A DNA stretch of 64,000 bases. It comes from Pseudomonas sp. ANT_J12. Lineage in GTDB: Bacteria > Pseudomonadota > Gammaproteobacteria > Pseudomonadales > Pseudomonadaceae. The translations under genes were made by a program, and so were the position numbers. Every line of letters begins with the position of its first letter. The stretch's first letter is position 1. The stretch spans positions 124,001-188,000 of the forward strand of contig NZ_VOBN01000011.1 in the NCBI RefSeq assembly GCF_008370045.1, read 5' to 3'. A model generated the notes under the pieces. It was not told the origin of the DNA. It saw only the letters and a program-made list of their open reading frames with translations, and searched no databases. Below, piece after piece: positions 42,530 through 50,794 of this stretch.

Positions 42530-42777
42530 AGAGAAGCCGTTCAGGTTCTCAGCGCACTGAATTTTTGCAGCATAATGGCATCGGTGCACCACTTTCTGTG
42601 CGCAACAGTGAGGATTGTCCTGAGGGGCATCCTTGAGCGCCTGTAGATAGCCAGGCTATCGGTTCCCACTCCTAGTTAGAAATGCTGTTCTGAAAGGCTA
42701 GGCGCTTGCGCGAAAAGGCGAATACATAATTGCCGATGCCGCATCAGACAAACTTGGCAGTCTCACCTGCTATCTCG

Positions 42778-44014
42778 GCCCCAGCAGCCTAAGCGTGCGC
42801 CGTTGCCGCCGCAGTTTCCACGCACCGTGATCCGTCACGAACAATAGAACACCCAGTGCGTGTGCGGCTGCCAGCTTCAGCGCGTCGGCGAAGACGTCAG
42901 CGAGAGGCTGGACTACACGCCAGGCGTGTTCACGGTCGAGCAACACGTACGTGGAAAATGGGCCTGCCGCGAGTGTGAAACGCTTATCCAGGCACCGGTG
43001 CCGGCGCAAGTGATCGACAAAGGTATCGCGACCGCAGGCCTGTTGGCTCATGTGATGGTGGCCAAGTTTGCTGACCATTTGCCGCTGTATCGGCAAGAGA
43101 AAATCTTTGGCCGTGCCGGCTTGGCTATGGCTCGCTCGACACTGGCGCAATGGGTCGGCCAAACCGGCGTGCAGCTCCAGCCGCTGGTCGATGCGTTACG
43201 CGAAACGGTACTTGCCCAAGGCGTGATCCACGCTGACGAAACGCCAGTGCAGATGCTCGCGCCCGGCCAGAAGAAGACCCACCGTGCTTACGTCTGGGCT
43301 TACTGCTCTACGCCTTTTTCGCCGCTCAAGGCAGTGGTTTATGACTTCAGCCCGAGCCGTGCGGGCGAACATGCGCGCAACTTCCTTGGCGAGTGGAATG
43401 GCAAGCTGGTGTGCGACAATTTCGCCGGCTACAAAGCAAGCTTCCAGCAAGGCATCACTGAAATCGGCTGCATGGCGCATGCCCGCCGCAAGTTCTTCGA
43501 TCTGCATGCGACCAACAAAAGCCAACTGGCCGAACAGGCGCTTCACTCGATTGGCGGGTTATACGAAATCGAACGGCAAGCGCGGGATATGACCGACGAA
43601 GATCGCTGGAGAATACGTCAGGAAAAAGCGGCGCCGATACTCAATGCACTGCATACCTGGATGCTGGCCCAGCGCGATCTTGTGCCCGAAGGGTCGGCTA
43701 TCGCCAAAGCTCTGGATTACAGCCTCAAGCGCTGGACGGCACTGGCTCGATATCTCGAGGACGGCGCTGTGCCCATCGATAATAACGCGGTCGAAAATCA
43801 GATACGGCCGTGGGCACTTGGACGCTCGAATTGGTTGTTCGCCGGGTCACTACGCAGCGGTAAGCGGGCAGCTGCGATCATGAGCTTGATCCAGTCGGCA
43901 CGCATGAATGGGCATGATCCGTATGCCTATCTCAAAGATGTGCTGACGCGGCTGCCGACGCAGCGTGCGAGTGAGATTTACGAGCTGCTGCCGCAAAAGT
44001 GGGCAGCTGTTTAA
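42778..44014 (+). pseudogene. IS66-family TnpC transposase, 5'-truncated
   Basis: The long frame 42860-44014 (384 codons) carries the DDE core of IS66 TnpC: VEQHVRGKWACRECETLIQAPVPAQ, HADETPVQMLAPGQKKTHRAYVWAY, LVCDNFAGYKASFQQG, CMAHARRKFFDL and IDNNAVENQIRPWALGRSNWLFAGS. Family members are about 510 aa. In the same frame, matching sequence continues upstream (PKRAPLPPQFPRTVIRHEQ) to about 42778 but is cut by TAG at 42845-42847, and nothing earlier remains. TnpA and TnpB are absent. It is a dead fragment. Confidence 0.85.
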
Positions 44015-44091
44015 CCACACGGTGCGTGTTTCCCTTATTTAACGATATCCAGATATATTGACCCCTGCACGTGTGTGCATGGAGGCTTGCT

Positions 44092-44616
44092 TTGCTTAGG
44101 AAATTACTAATCGGTGTACTAGCGCTTTTGGCGCTCGTAATCGTGACTATCGCGCTGATAGCCGCGCTGCAGGCTGCTAACCGCTCCCCATCCTATGGCG
44201 TGCCGCTCGAAATCGATGGCCCAGTAAGCACGACCAACTTAGTGGTACGTGTAAGCAAACCTGACACCTACACCGTGTCTCTGAGCTACCCATACATCGA
44301 CGGTGTCGAACGGAAAAAAGCTTGGGCGCTTGCAGGAGGTGATTCCCTCAAGGACGGCTTATGGCAAGAGTCGGGTTCCCCCTTTGTTTTTCAAATCCGC
44401 ATTAATGAAATCCCCAGCGGAAAAGAGATGTTGAACCAGCAAGTCACCCATCCAAAATTGACCTCGTGGGGGAGCGGAGATTTAAATGCCGACTTGACTC
44501 GTATAAAACTTGAAAGTGGTCGTTATCAAGTATTTGTGCAGCGCTCTGGGAACTTGGCCGAAGCGCCGCCAGCCGAACTCCAGCTTCAATTTCATAGGGC
44601 ATATCAAGGAAAGTGA
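44092..44616 (+). CDS. Putative membrane-anchored protein, possibly DUF5625-type
   Basis: 174 aa with one N-terminal membrane helix or signal (LRKLLIGVLALLALVIVTIALIAAL) and a periplasmic beta-rich domain (PLEIDGPVSTTNLVVRVSKPDTYTVSLSYPYI; SGRYQVFVQRSGNLAEAPPAELQLQF). The pattern reminds me of the DUF5625 family, but weakly. GGAGG at 44081-44085 is six bases before a TTG at 44092, so TTG is the start rather than the upstream GTG at 44071. It sits between two IS66 remnants. Confidence 0.6.
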   Translation: MLRKLLIGVLALLALVIVTIALIAALQAANRSPSYGVPLEIDGPVSTTNLVVRVSKPDTYTVSLSYPYIDGVERKKAWALAGGDSLKDGLWQESGSPFVFQIRINEIPSGKEMLNQQVTHPKLTSWGSGDLNADLTRIKLESGRYQVFVQRSGNLAEAPPAELQLQFHRAYQGK

Positions 44617-45245
44617 AGTGGGCTTACTGAGTTGAGCGCATACGTTATACGGCGCTTGCGGGCAGTATCCTTAAATTCATCACAACGCATTTCTAGGTTT
44701 GCTGGAATTGGCCAGCAATGCTGTACCGGTCGCGTATTCCATGTGTCAATCATAGGAATTGATTCAGGCAAGATGGGTTTGGCAGACGCTTACGTTGCCA
44801 TGACGGGGTTGCTCCTTATCGTTACGTCTTCTTGAATTTGATGTCGCCGTAGGCACTGCATTCGATTGGCGGCTTGTATGAAGTTAAACGCCAAGCGTGC
44901 GACATGAGTGATGAGGATCGCTGGCGGATACAATCTAGGCACCGGGCTAGCCACACTCTTGAATGACCTGGGCCTAGAAGGATTTGGAATAGGAACGGCG
45001 TGTTGGCTGCATGAAGTACCCGCTTAAAAGGCTAGAACTGGTGCCCACTTAAATTTAAGCGCACACCATGTCTTGGCTTTGCGGGCCTGGGTAGATGACT
45101 GGGCCGGACGGTTACTTAATTGGTGACATTGTGCTGCCTGCGCGATTCAAATTATTGGCGGAAATATCGGCCACTTGTCCCTGCCATTAATGCAAATCTC
45201 TTTTTTTGGTGTACCGTTAGAACATTAATCCAGAAGAGGTTTTCC
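44617..45245. other. Gap with second IS66 transposase fragment
   Basis: About 630 bases with no convincing gene. Within it, 44856-44931 translates to LHSIGGLYEVKRQACDMSDEDRWRIQ, a short piece of IS66 TnpC equal in position to residues about 225-250 of the fragment at 42860-44014 but of different sequence. It is therefore a remnant of a second, related IS66 copy. The rest is featureless. Confidence 0.6.
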
Positions 45246-45611
45246 ATGTCCAAGCTCGCCGAGTTCCGCCAACTTGAAAAACATCTAGCAGAGCAGCTCC
45301 AAGCGCTCGAAGCCCTGAAAGGCGATGCTGGCCTCAAGAAAGAAATCGAATTCGAAACGAAGCTTTGCGCCTTGCTCGCTGAGTACGGCTACAGCCTACC
45401 GAACGTGATCAACTTGCTTGATCCTAAGCCTGGTCGTCGCGCACCAGCAGCCGAGTCCAAGACTGGCACTCGTAAGCCACGCCAAGTAAAGGTCTACAAA
45501 AACCCTCACACTGGCGAAGTCGTCGAAACCAAGGGCGGCAACCATAAAGGCCTCAAAGAATGGAAGGTAGAACACGGCTCCGACACGGTCGAGTCTTGGC
45601 TCACCAAGTGA
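45246..45611 (+). CDS. MvaT/TurB-type H-NS-like silencer
   Basis: 121 aa, complete and canonical: coiled-coil start (KLAEFRQLEKHLAEQLQALEALKGDAGLKKEIEFETKLCALLAEYGYSLPNVINLLDPKP), linker, then the DNA-binding domain KPRQVKVYKNPHTGEVVETKGGNHKGLKEWK and a final VESWLTK. It should bind AT-rich DNA and form filaments with the cell's own MvaT/MvaU. GAGG lies just upstream of the ATG. A rho-independent terminator follows at 45628. It is far closer to core MvaT proteins than the copies at 38-39 kb. Confidence 0.88.
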   Translation: MSKLAEFRQLEKHLAEQLQALEALKGDAGLKKEIEFETKLCALLAEYGYSLPNVINLLDPKPGRRAPAAESKTGTRKPRQVKVYKNPHTGEVVETKGGNHKGLKEWKVEHGSDTVESWLTK

Positions 45612-45627
45612 CTTCGATTTGAGTACA

Positions 45628-45652
45628 AAAGGGCCCGGAAAGGGCCTTTTTT
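45628..45652 (+). terminator. Intrinsic terminator after the mvaT-like gene
   Basis: AAAAGGGCCC, loop GGAAA, GGGCCTTTTTT: a GC stem with one bulged base closed by A/T pairs and a run of six T, 17 bases after the stop codon. Confidence 0.7.
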
Positions 45653-45825
45653 GTAGCGAATTGAGGGGCATTGAATCTGGCGTCAGCGTAGAGGGCTATC
45701 ACGCTCCATTGCGCGCTCAACCATGCCGTACCTCCCATGGAACCTTGCCTGCCAAACGCTGCACGGTGTTGTCGTCGACTTCGCCGGTGATTGCATAATC
45801 TGCACAAAGAGCAGGGGTGGTACAA

Positions 45826-46278
45826 ATGACTACTAAAGTAGACGAGTACGTAAAAAGTATCGGTAAGAGTTATTCTGTATTGCTGGCGGAAGGTACTATT
45901 CCTAAAAAGAGCCTTCAGTATTTATTTGAAGGTGATCATGAGCCATATTTGACTGTCGAAGACGGTTTGAGCTTGAGCTTTTCTGAGGAGAAGATACTTC
46001 AGCATGTCTATGTGACACTTCTTAAAACTGTTGAGGGCACCAAAGAGTATAAAGGCCCCTTGCCTGAGCCCTTGGTCAAACAGATAAACCAAAGCTGGGT
46101 GATAGAAAGATTTGGTGCCCCGGTAGACTCAAAAGGGCCCGTAACGCTTCCAGTGCTCGGAAAGAAGGGCGGTTGGGATGCATACAGTCTAGACCCGAAG
46201 GTGTATGGATCAGTTCGGATGATCTTTCAATACACCGAGTCTTTGGCTGTCAACGTCATTCACTTTAAGCGCAATTAG
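45826..46278 (+). CDS. DUF6392-type protein (pyocin-immunity-associated family)
   Basis: 150 aa. The segments LTVEDGLSLSFSEEKILQHVYVTLLKTVEGTKEYKGPLPEPLV, VIERFGAPVDSKGPVTLPVLG and GGWDAYSLDPKVYGSVRMIFQYTES match a Pseudomonas family I know as DUF6392, often found beside S-type pyocin or other toxin genes and thought to be immunity-like. No toxin gene is adjacent here. AGGGG nine bases upstream supports the ATG at 45826. A hairpin GGGGTAG/CTACCCC (46287-46312) follows but has no T run. Confidence 0.6.
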   Translation: MTTKVDEYVKSIGKSYSVLLAEGTIPKKSLQYLFEGDHEPYLTVEDGLSLSFSEEKILQHVYVTLLKTVEGTKEYKGPLPEPLVKQINQSWVIERFGAPVDSKGPVTLPVLGKKGGWDAYSLDPKVYGSVRMIFQYTESLAVNVIHFKRN

Positions 46279-46544
46279 ATAGTTATGGGGTAGCGCTCAA
46301 CAGTCCTACCCCAGAGTCTGGTGCGCGTCCTCGCAGACGGGCCGCATCAGCAATCCAAGTGTGCGCACAGTAGTTGGGCGCATTGATATGGCCTATGCAT
46401 TTAAGTCCAAAGTATCTGTACCTCCGGGATTTTGAGCAAGGCCATTTTGGCTGAAGGGGTTGCCGGGATCCAACCAAGATTGGATAGTCTTTATAATCGT
46501 ACTCTTCGCCTTGTGTAGTCACTGTTCACAACCAAGGCCGCCTG

Positions 46545-46741
46545 GTTTCAGCGGAACATCTACCTCGACTGTTTGAGCGCTTCTACCGGTGCGCCCCGTC
46601 ACTCAATCAGTTAGATGATTCTGGTGGCCTGGGGTTAGCAATCGTTCGCTCGATTATGTAACTGCATGGCGGTCGGGTAACTGTTGAGAGCACCGGAGTA
46701 GATACTAGCATTCCCTTGGAATTCCCCCTTCGCGATGTATG
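46545..46741 (+). pseudogene. Remnant of a heavy-metal-type sensor histidine kinase
   Basis: Reads VSAEHLPRLFERFYRCAPSLNQLDDSGGLGLAIVRSIM-stop-LHGGRVTVESTGVDTSIPLEFPLRDV-stop, the last part of a CopS/CusS-like HATPase domain (F box, G2 box GGLGLAIV). It is interrupted by TAA at 46659 and lacks everything upstream. No partner response regulator remains. Confidence 0.75.
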
Positions 46742-46973
46742 AGTGAATCCCTGGCTCTTATATCTTGAGGTGATTTTATTGGTTAGTATCAATAGTTGTC
46801 ATCTGATTAAAAAGTCCTCACTTGAGTAAACATTAAAATAACTATCCTGGCCAACCAAAAAAAATCTCCTGTGTTCGGAACTACAAGCGCTTTGCCGAGA
46901 AGAGTAGAGCGTTCCAGCTTGCTCCCCATACCATCGGCGTTGAAGCAGGAGAGTACCTGTAAATGCCATCGAG
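46742..46973. other. AT-rich gap, nothing recognised
   Basis: About 230 bases between the kinase remnant and the terminator of the MXKDX gene. A and T rich with short A runs; no ORF, repeat or clear promoter found. Confidence 0.4.
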
Positions 46974-46997
46974 GAAACCCGCCGAGGCGGGCTTTCC
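46974..46997 (-). terminator. Hairpin terminator of the MXKDX-repeat gene
   Basis: Read on the minus strand: GGAAAG CCCGCC-TC-GGCGGG TTTCC, a strong GC stem followed by T residues, 34 bases after the end of the MXKDX-repeat gene. Confidence 0.6.
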
Positions 46998-47030
46998 AAA
47001 CGCATTTGATTTTTCCTGTGAAGCTCTGAT

Positions 47031-47312
47031 CTATTGGGACATATCATTCTTCTTCATATCGTCTTTCTTCATGCCGTCATTGGACATGGAATCTTTCTTC
47101 ATCGTGTCTTTGCCCATACTATCTTTCTTCATCGCGTCCTTACTCATTGAGTCTTTGTGCATTTCATCCTTTTTCATAGTGTCCTTTTGCATTGTATCTT
47201 TGGACATGGAGTCCTTTTTCATAGTGTCGTTGTTCATCGTGTCATCGGCATACACAGTTGCGACGCCCACTGCCAAGCAAAAACCTAGGATTGCGGTAGT
47301 TAAAGTTTTCAT
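47031..47312 (-). CDS. Secreted pentapeptide MXKDX-repeat protein
   Basis: 93 aa with a signal peptide (MKTLTTAILGFCLAVGVATVYA). About fourteen tandem pentapeptides follow of the form (D/N)(T/S/D/E/G/A)M(K/S/N/Q/H/G)K. This is the known penta-MxKDx repeat type: methionine- and charge-rich, periplasmic, function unproven but often near metal- or redox-stress genes. Methionines spaced by five could bind Cu(I) or be oxidised reversibly (inference). It stands downstream of a molybdopterin oxidoreductase/cytochrome b pair that resembles methionine sulfoxide repair systems. Confidence 0.82.
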   Translation of the reverse strand: MKTLTTAILGFCLAVGVATVYADDTMNNDTMKKDSMSKDTMQKDTMKKDEMHKDSMSKDAMKKDSMGKDTMKKDSMSNDGMKKDDMKKNDMSQ

Positions 47313-47382
47313 ATTGAGGCTCCTTGAAGCTCAGGTTGCGAATAAGCGCAGCCCGGGCCGCGCAATGAGGTTGCCATGGACG

Positions 47383-48168
47383 TCAGCTGCCACCGAACCA
47401 GTTGTAGCCCTGGTCTTCCCAGTAACCACCCGGATAGGTATTAGTGACGAAAATCGCTTGTATGTGTTTTGGGTTCTTATAACCAAGCTTGGTGGGCATG
47501 CGCAGCTTCATTGGGAAGCCATATTCACGCGGCAGTACGGCACCGTCGTAGGTCAGCGTCAGCAGCGTTTGAGCATGCAGTGCCGTGGCCATGTCGATAC
47601 TGGTGTAGTAATCGTCGGCGCATTTGAAGCCGACGTACTTTGCGTCGGTCTCAGCACCAACGCGCTTGAGGAAATCACTGAAGCGTATGCCACCCCATCG
47701 ACCGATGGCGCTCCAGCCCTCGACACAGATGTGCCGGGTGATTTGATCGGTCTGGGCCATGGCTCGCAGTTCATCAAGCTTCCAGCTGTGCTTGTCGGCG
47801 ACCATGCCGGTTACTTCCAGTCGATAGGAGTCTTCATCGACGACGGGCGCTTCGTCGATGCCGTAGAAGGCATTGAAGGGAAATGGCCGTGTAATCATCG
47901 ACTCTGCGTAGGTCGGGGCCATGGCGTTCGGGTTGAACAGCCATCCCTGCACCCTATCATTGAAGCGCGACATGGAGGACAGAGCCGTTTCAACGTGATC
48001 GTTATCGGTGATATTGCAGCCGGACAGCATGGCGACACCGCCCAAGGTCAAGCTACGCATCAGGAAGGAGCGTCGTGAGCGATCTTCGACCTGGAGCGAA
48101 ATAATTTTCCGTGCATCCTTCAAAATGGACGACTCATCCAGCTCTGGGCTTTGCTCGCGCTTCCTCAT
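47383..48168 (-). CDS. Molybdopterin-dependent oxidoreductase, sulfite oxidase/MsrP fold
   Basis: 261 aa. Twin-arginine signal RSRRSFLMRSLTLGGVAML followed by a lipobox-like LSGC. The sulfite-oxidase fold core has YRLEVTGMVADKHSWKLDELRAM, ICVEGWSAIGRWGGIRFSDFL (Cys that ligates Mo) and GFKCADDYYTSIDM; it ends KLGYKNPKHIQAIFVTNTYPGGYWEDQGYNWF. It acts in the periplasm, electrons passing to or from the cytochrome b encoded just upstream. Overlap ATGA with that gene shows an operon. True msrP is a near relative; the exact substrate is not clear. Confidence 0.85.
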   Translation of the reverse strand: MRKREQSPELDESSILKDARKIISLQVEDRSRRSFLMRSLTLGGVAMLSGCNITDNDHVETALSSMSRFNDRVQGWLFNPNAMAPTYAESMITRPFPFNAFYGIDEAPVVDEDSYRLEVTGMVADKHSWKLDELRAMAQTDQITRHICVEGWSAIGRWGGIRFSDFLKRVGAETDAKYVGFKCADDYYTSIDMATALHAQTLLTLTYDGAVLPREYGFPMKLRMPTKLGYKNPKHIQAIFVTNTYPGGYWEDQGYNWFGGS

Positions 48169-48803
48169 ACGCGCTCCCTATGGCCGACAAACATGGCCAA
48201 TAACGTCTTTGGAACCAGTGCGACCATAACCAGATGCACTGCGATGAACGCCACCAGCAGAGACATCGCAATGAAGTGCACGTGCCGTGCGCTGTCGTAG
48301 CCGCCCAGCAGTTCGCGTAGTAGCGGAAACTGAACTGACTTCCACAAGACCAACCCGGAAATCACCAGAACGGTAACGTCGAGCATCACGAACAAATACG
48401 CCACACGCTGCACATGGTTGTAATGGCTTATATCGTCATGCCCCAGCCGACCATGGAGTGCAGACCACAGGTCATGAAAAAAGCCTTTGGGTGATACAGG
48501 GAAAAAACGTCGTGACAGCCGACCACTAAAAAGATTGAAAAGTATGTAGAACAGGCTGACTACAACCAGCACCCACATGGCTGCGAAATGCCATTGCAAC
48601 GCGCCTCCCAACCAGCCGCCCAAGGTAATCGACTTTGGAAAATCAAAACCATAAAGGGGAGAGGCGTTGTAAATACGCCATCCGCTCGTGACCATGACCA
48701 ACACCGCCAGGGCGTTCAGCCAATGGGCCAGCCTCAACCAGCGAGGATGGCTGTTTTGCGAATTCAGCTTTTTGGTACTGGTCGTTTCAGGTGCACCGGG
48801 CAT
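48165..48803 (-). CDS. Cytochrome b561-type membrane subunit
   Basis: 212 aa with four or five helices and haem-ligand histidines in RLAHWLNALAVLVM, LQWHFAAMWVL, HVHFIAMSLLVAF and AVHLVMVAL. It belongs to the Ni-Fe hydrogenase/thiosulfate reductase cytochrome b family that serves periplasmic molybdoenzymes. The ATG at 48803 has GGAG nine bases upstream; a TTG five codons earlier is an alternative. It overlaps the oxidoreductase gene by four bases and should transfer electrons between quinol and that enzyme. Confidence 0.85.
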   Translation of the reverse strand: MPGAPETTSTKKLNSQNSHPRWLRLAHWLNALAVLVMVTSGWRIYNASPLYGFDFPKSITLGGWLGGALQWHFAAMWVLVVVSLFYILFNLFSGRLSRRFFPVSPKGFFHDLWSALHGRLGHDDISHYNHVQRVAYLFVMLDVTVLVISGLVLWKSVQFPLLRELLGGYDSARHVHFIAMSLLVAFIAVHLVMVALVPKTLLAMFVGHRERV

Positions 48804-48978
48804 TGGAGAAAGCTCCAAATCTGAATAACGTCATAACCTAAGTTCGAGTGTAGACGCTAACCTAAACCACGATGCTCAATTAAGTGTGGGTGTAGCGTAG
48901 CGTCATCATTCTCGTGGAAACGGTCGCCAGCCAGCTAGGCTTGTAGCCTGAAGAAGCCGATGAGGTGAGGGCGGGGTT

Positions 48979-49851
48979 ATGCCAATTGCGAAAACAGCGC
49001 TTGTCCTGGCCGGAGGTGGCAGCCTGGGCGCGGTTCAAGTCGGGATGTTACAGGCTCTGGTTGAGGCTGAAGTCGTGTTCGACCTGGTGGTGGGAGCATC
49101 GGTCGGCGCCATCAACGGCGCCTACTTCGCCGCCAGACCGAATGCCCAAGGCGTGAGCGAACTTGCGGACTTCTGGCGCAGCCTGCGCAAGTCGGATGTG
49201 TTTCCGTTCTCGGCGTTCGACACAATCAAGGGCATTCTCAATCGTCGCGGTCACCTGATGAGTGCATCCGCGTTGCATCGCTTGGTGAGCAGGTCACTGC
49301 CAGTCAAACGGATTGAAGACACTGAGTTGCCGCTTTATATCGTCACCACCAATCTGCTCAGCGGTGCCGAAGAGCTATTGTCCAGTGGCAGCGCTGAACA
49401 GGCTTTGCTCGCCAGCGCTGCGATTCCGCTGGTGTTTCCCAGCGTGCGAGTCGGAGAAAAGTTCTTGGTCGACGGCGGCGTCAGCAGCAACACGCCGATT
49501 GCCAGTGCGGTGGCATTGGGCGCAACACGGGTTCTGGTGCTGCCCACCGGGTTCGGTTGTGCCTGCCCATGTCCGCCCAGTGGACTCGTTGCGCTGGCCT
49601 TGCACACGCTCAATTTGATGAGCATGCGTCAACTGGTGCGAGACATCGAGTTGTACCGCACACGTGCAGCCATCCATGTCGTCCCGCCTTTGTGCCCACT
49701 GGACGCTTCAGTGTTCGATTTCAACCAGACAGATCAACTGCTGCAGCGTGCTTATCAATCAACCCTAGTTTGGATACAGGAGGGCGGATTGATCCGCGAC
49801 GGGATACCCGACTCGTTGCTGGCGCATACTCATCATTTTACTGACGAGTGA
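48979..49851 (+). CDS. Patatin-like phospholipase (RssA/RssB-type)
   Basis: 290 aa. Oxyanion glycines LVLAGGGSLGAVQVGML, nucleophile VVGASVGAINGAYFA (GxSxG) and catalytic Asp in FLVDGGVSSNTPIASA: the Ser-Asp dyad is complete. Cytoplasmic lipid acyl hydrolase of the patatin family; natural substrate unknown. A GAGG/AGGGCGGGG purine tract precedes the ATG. It is transcribed divergently from the molybdoenzyme operon. Confidence 0.85.
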   Translation: MPIAKTALVLAGGGSLGAVQVGMLQALVEAEVVFDLVVGASVGAINGAYFAARPNAQGVSELADFWRSLRKSDVFPFSAFDTIKGILNRRGHLMSASALHRLVSRSLPVKRIEDTELPLYIVTTNLLSGAEELLSSGSAEQALLASAAIPLVFPSVRVGEKFLVDGGVSSNTPIASAVALGATRVLVLPTGFGCACPCPPSGLVALALHTLNLMSMRQLVRDIELYRTRAAIHVVPPLCPLDASVFDFNQTDQLLQRAYQSTLVWIQEGGLIRDGIPDSLLAHTHHFTDE

Positions 49852-49954
49852 ATTCATCATCGCACCCAAACGGATAAAGCGGTTCTGGTGGAGGTCTCTC
49901 CAGTCGAGCGTATTTGCACAACGTTAAGTAGCCCGGAAAATCGCAGAGACGTAA

Positions 49955-50194
49955 TCAAGCCGCCGCAGCCGAATAGGTATGTGCAAGGGTACGTTGGAGG
50001 GGCCAGCTTTCCAGCAAGGCTTCAATTTCAGCATCGTTTACCAATCCAGCAGGATATCGGTGCAAAAGCGCAATCCTGTATTCCGCCGTCTGCCGCACCA
50101 GCATTTGTCTTCTCCAGAAAGCACCGATCACTCTCTTCCGGACGTCTGCGTTTGCAGCTAAACGTCGAATTTTTACCCGGCTCTCTGCATTCAT
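49955..50194 (-). CDS. Small hypothetical protein
   Basis: 79 aa. GGAGGGT six bases before the ATG at 50194 makes translation likely. Arg-rich helical N-terminus (VKIRRLAANADVRKRVIGAFWRRQMLVRQTAEYRIALLHRYPAGLV) and an acidic helical C-terminus. No family recognised. Confidence 0.6.
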   Translation of the reverse strand: MNAESRVKIRRLAANADVRKRVIGAFWRRQMLVRQTAEYRIALLHRYPAGLVNDAEIEALLESWPLQRTLAHTYSAAAA

Positions 50195-50331
50195 AAGATC
50201 ACCCTCCAGCGTCTTGGCTAGCGAACGCTACGGGGCTTACGTGACAGAAATGAGACAAGTTGGCGATATCAGATTAGTGGCTATTTTCTAAAGCCAAGCA
50301 GGGCGCCCAAAAGCGTCAGGGGGCGTTCACC

Positions 50332-50598
50332 TCACCCTCCTTGAGCTGAATCAACCTGATGATGAAACGCGTCGAGGTATTGAGTTTTCAATTGGTCGGC
50401 CAGCGGGCTGAGTATCGGATTGGCTCGAAAATTCACCAGAAGGGTATCTATGACTGCCGTACCCCTCTCGATGGCTGCGTCAACGCTTGAGGGGATAAAG
50501 GGATCAAAGTTGATAGCTTCCAGCGCCACATCAAGCTGCTTCAATACCGGCTCTGCCTCTTGCATTTGAGCGCGTACTACGTCTAGCGTTGAATTCAT
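50332..50598 (-). CDS. Small hypothetical protein
   Basis: 88 aa, helical and acidic (LDVVRAQMQEAEPVLKQLDVALEAINFDPFIPSSVDAAIERGTAVIDTLLVNFRANPILSPLADQLK). AAGGAT upstream supports the ATG at 50598. No signal peptide or known domain. It lies next to another small minus-strand gene, but the 137-base gap suggests separate transcription. Confidence 0.6.
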   Translation of the reverse strand: MNSTLDVVRAQMQEAEPVLKQLDVALEAINFDPFIPSSVDAAIERGTAVIDTLLVNFRANPILSPLADQLKTQYLDAFHHQVDSAQGG

Positions 50599-50794
50599 AG
50601 CAACATCCTTGTAAGGCGATCTCGTCACGGTTCTATTTGAATCAGGCGGTGGTTAGATTGGTCAACGTAGGGTTGTACGGTCAAACGTGCCTGACTTAAA
50701 ACTGAAACAAAATAGTAGCCTATAGTGAGTAATCGCTGTAGCGCACCGCCATGCCGAGCACGGTACAGGTCAATGCGCTGAGGCTAGATCATTG

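Noticed and set aside
42555..42620. Sequence resembling an NtrC site (TGCACCACTTTCTGTGCGC)
   Set aside because: Only an approximate match to TGCACC-N5-GGTGCA, and no nitrogen gene follows; the next feature is a dead IS66 fragment.
44632..44835. Possible 67-codon gene after the DUF5625-type gene
   Set aside because: Starts with TTG without ribosome site; no recognisable features.
47031..47312. Pentapeptide tandem array taken as a CRISPR or minisatellite
   Set aside because: The repeat unit is 15 bases, coding throughout with a signal peptide in front, so it is a repeat protein.
46963..48078. 371-codon frame on the plus strand across the MXKDX and molybdoenzyme genes
   Set aside because: It mirrors the repeat gene (LSFFIxS repeats) and the oxidoreductase on the opposite strand, both of which have good starts and motifs.
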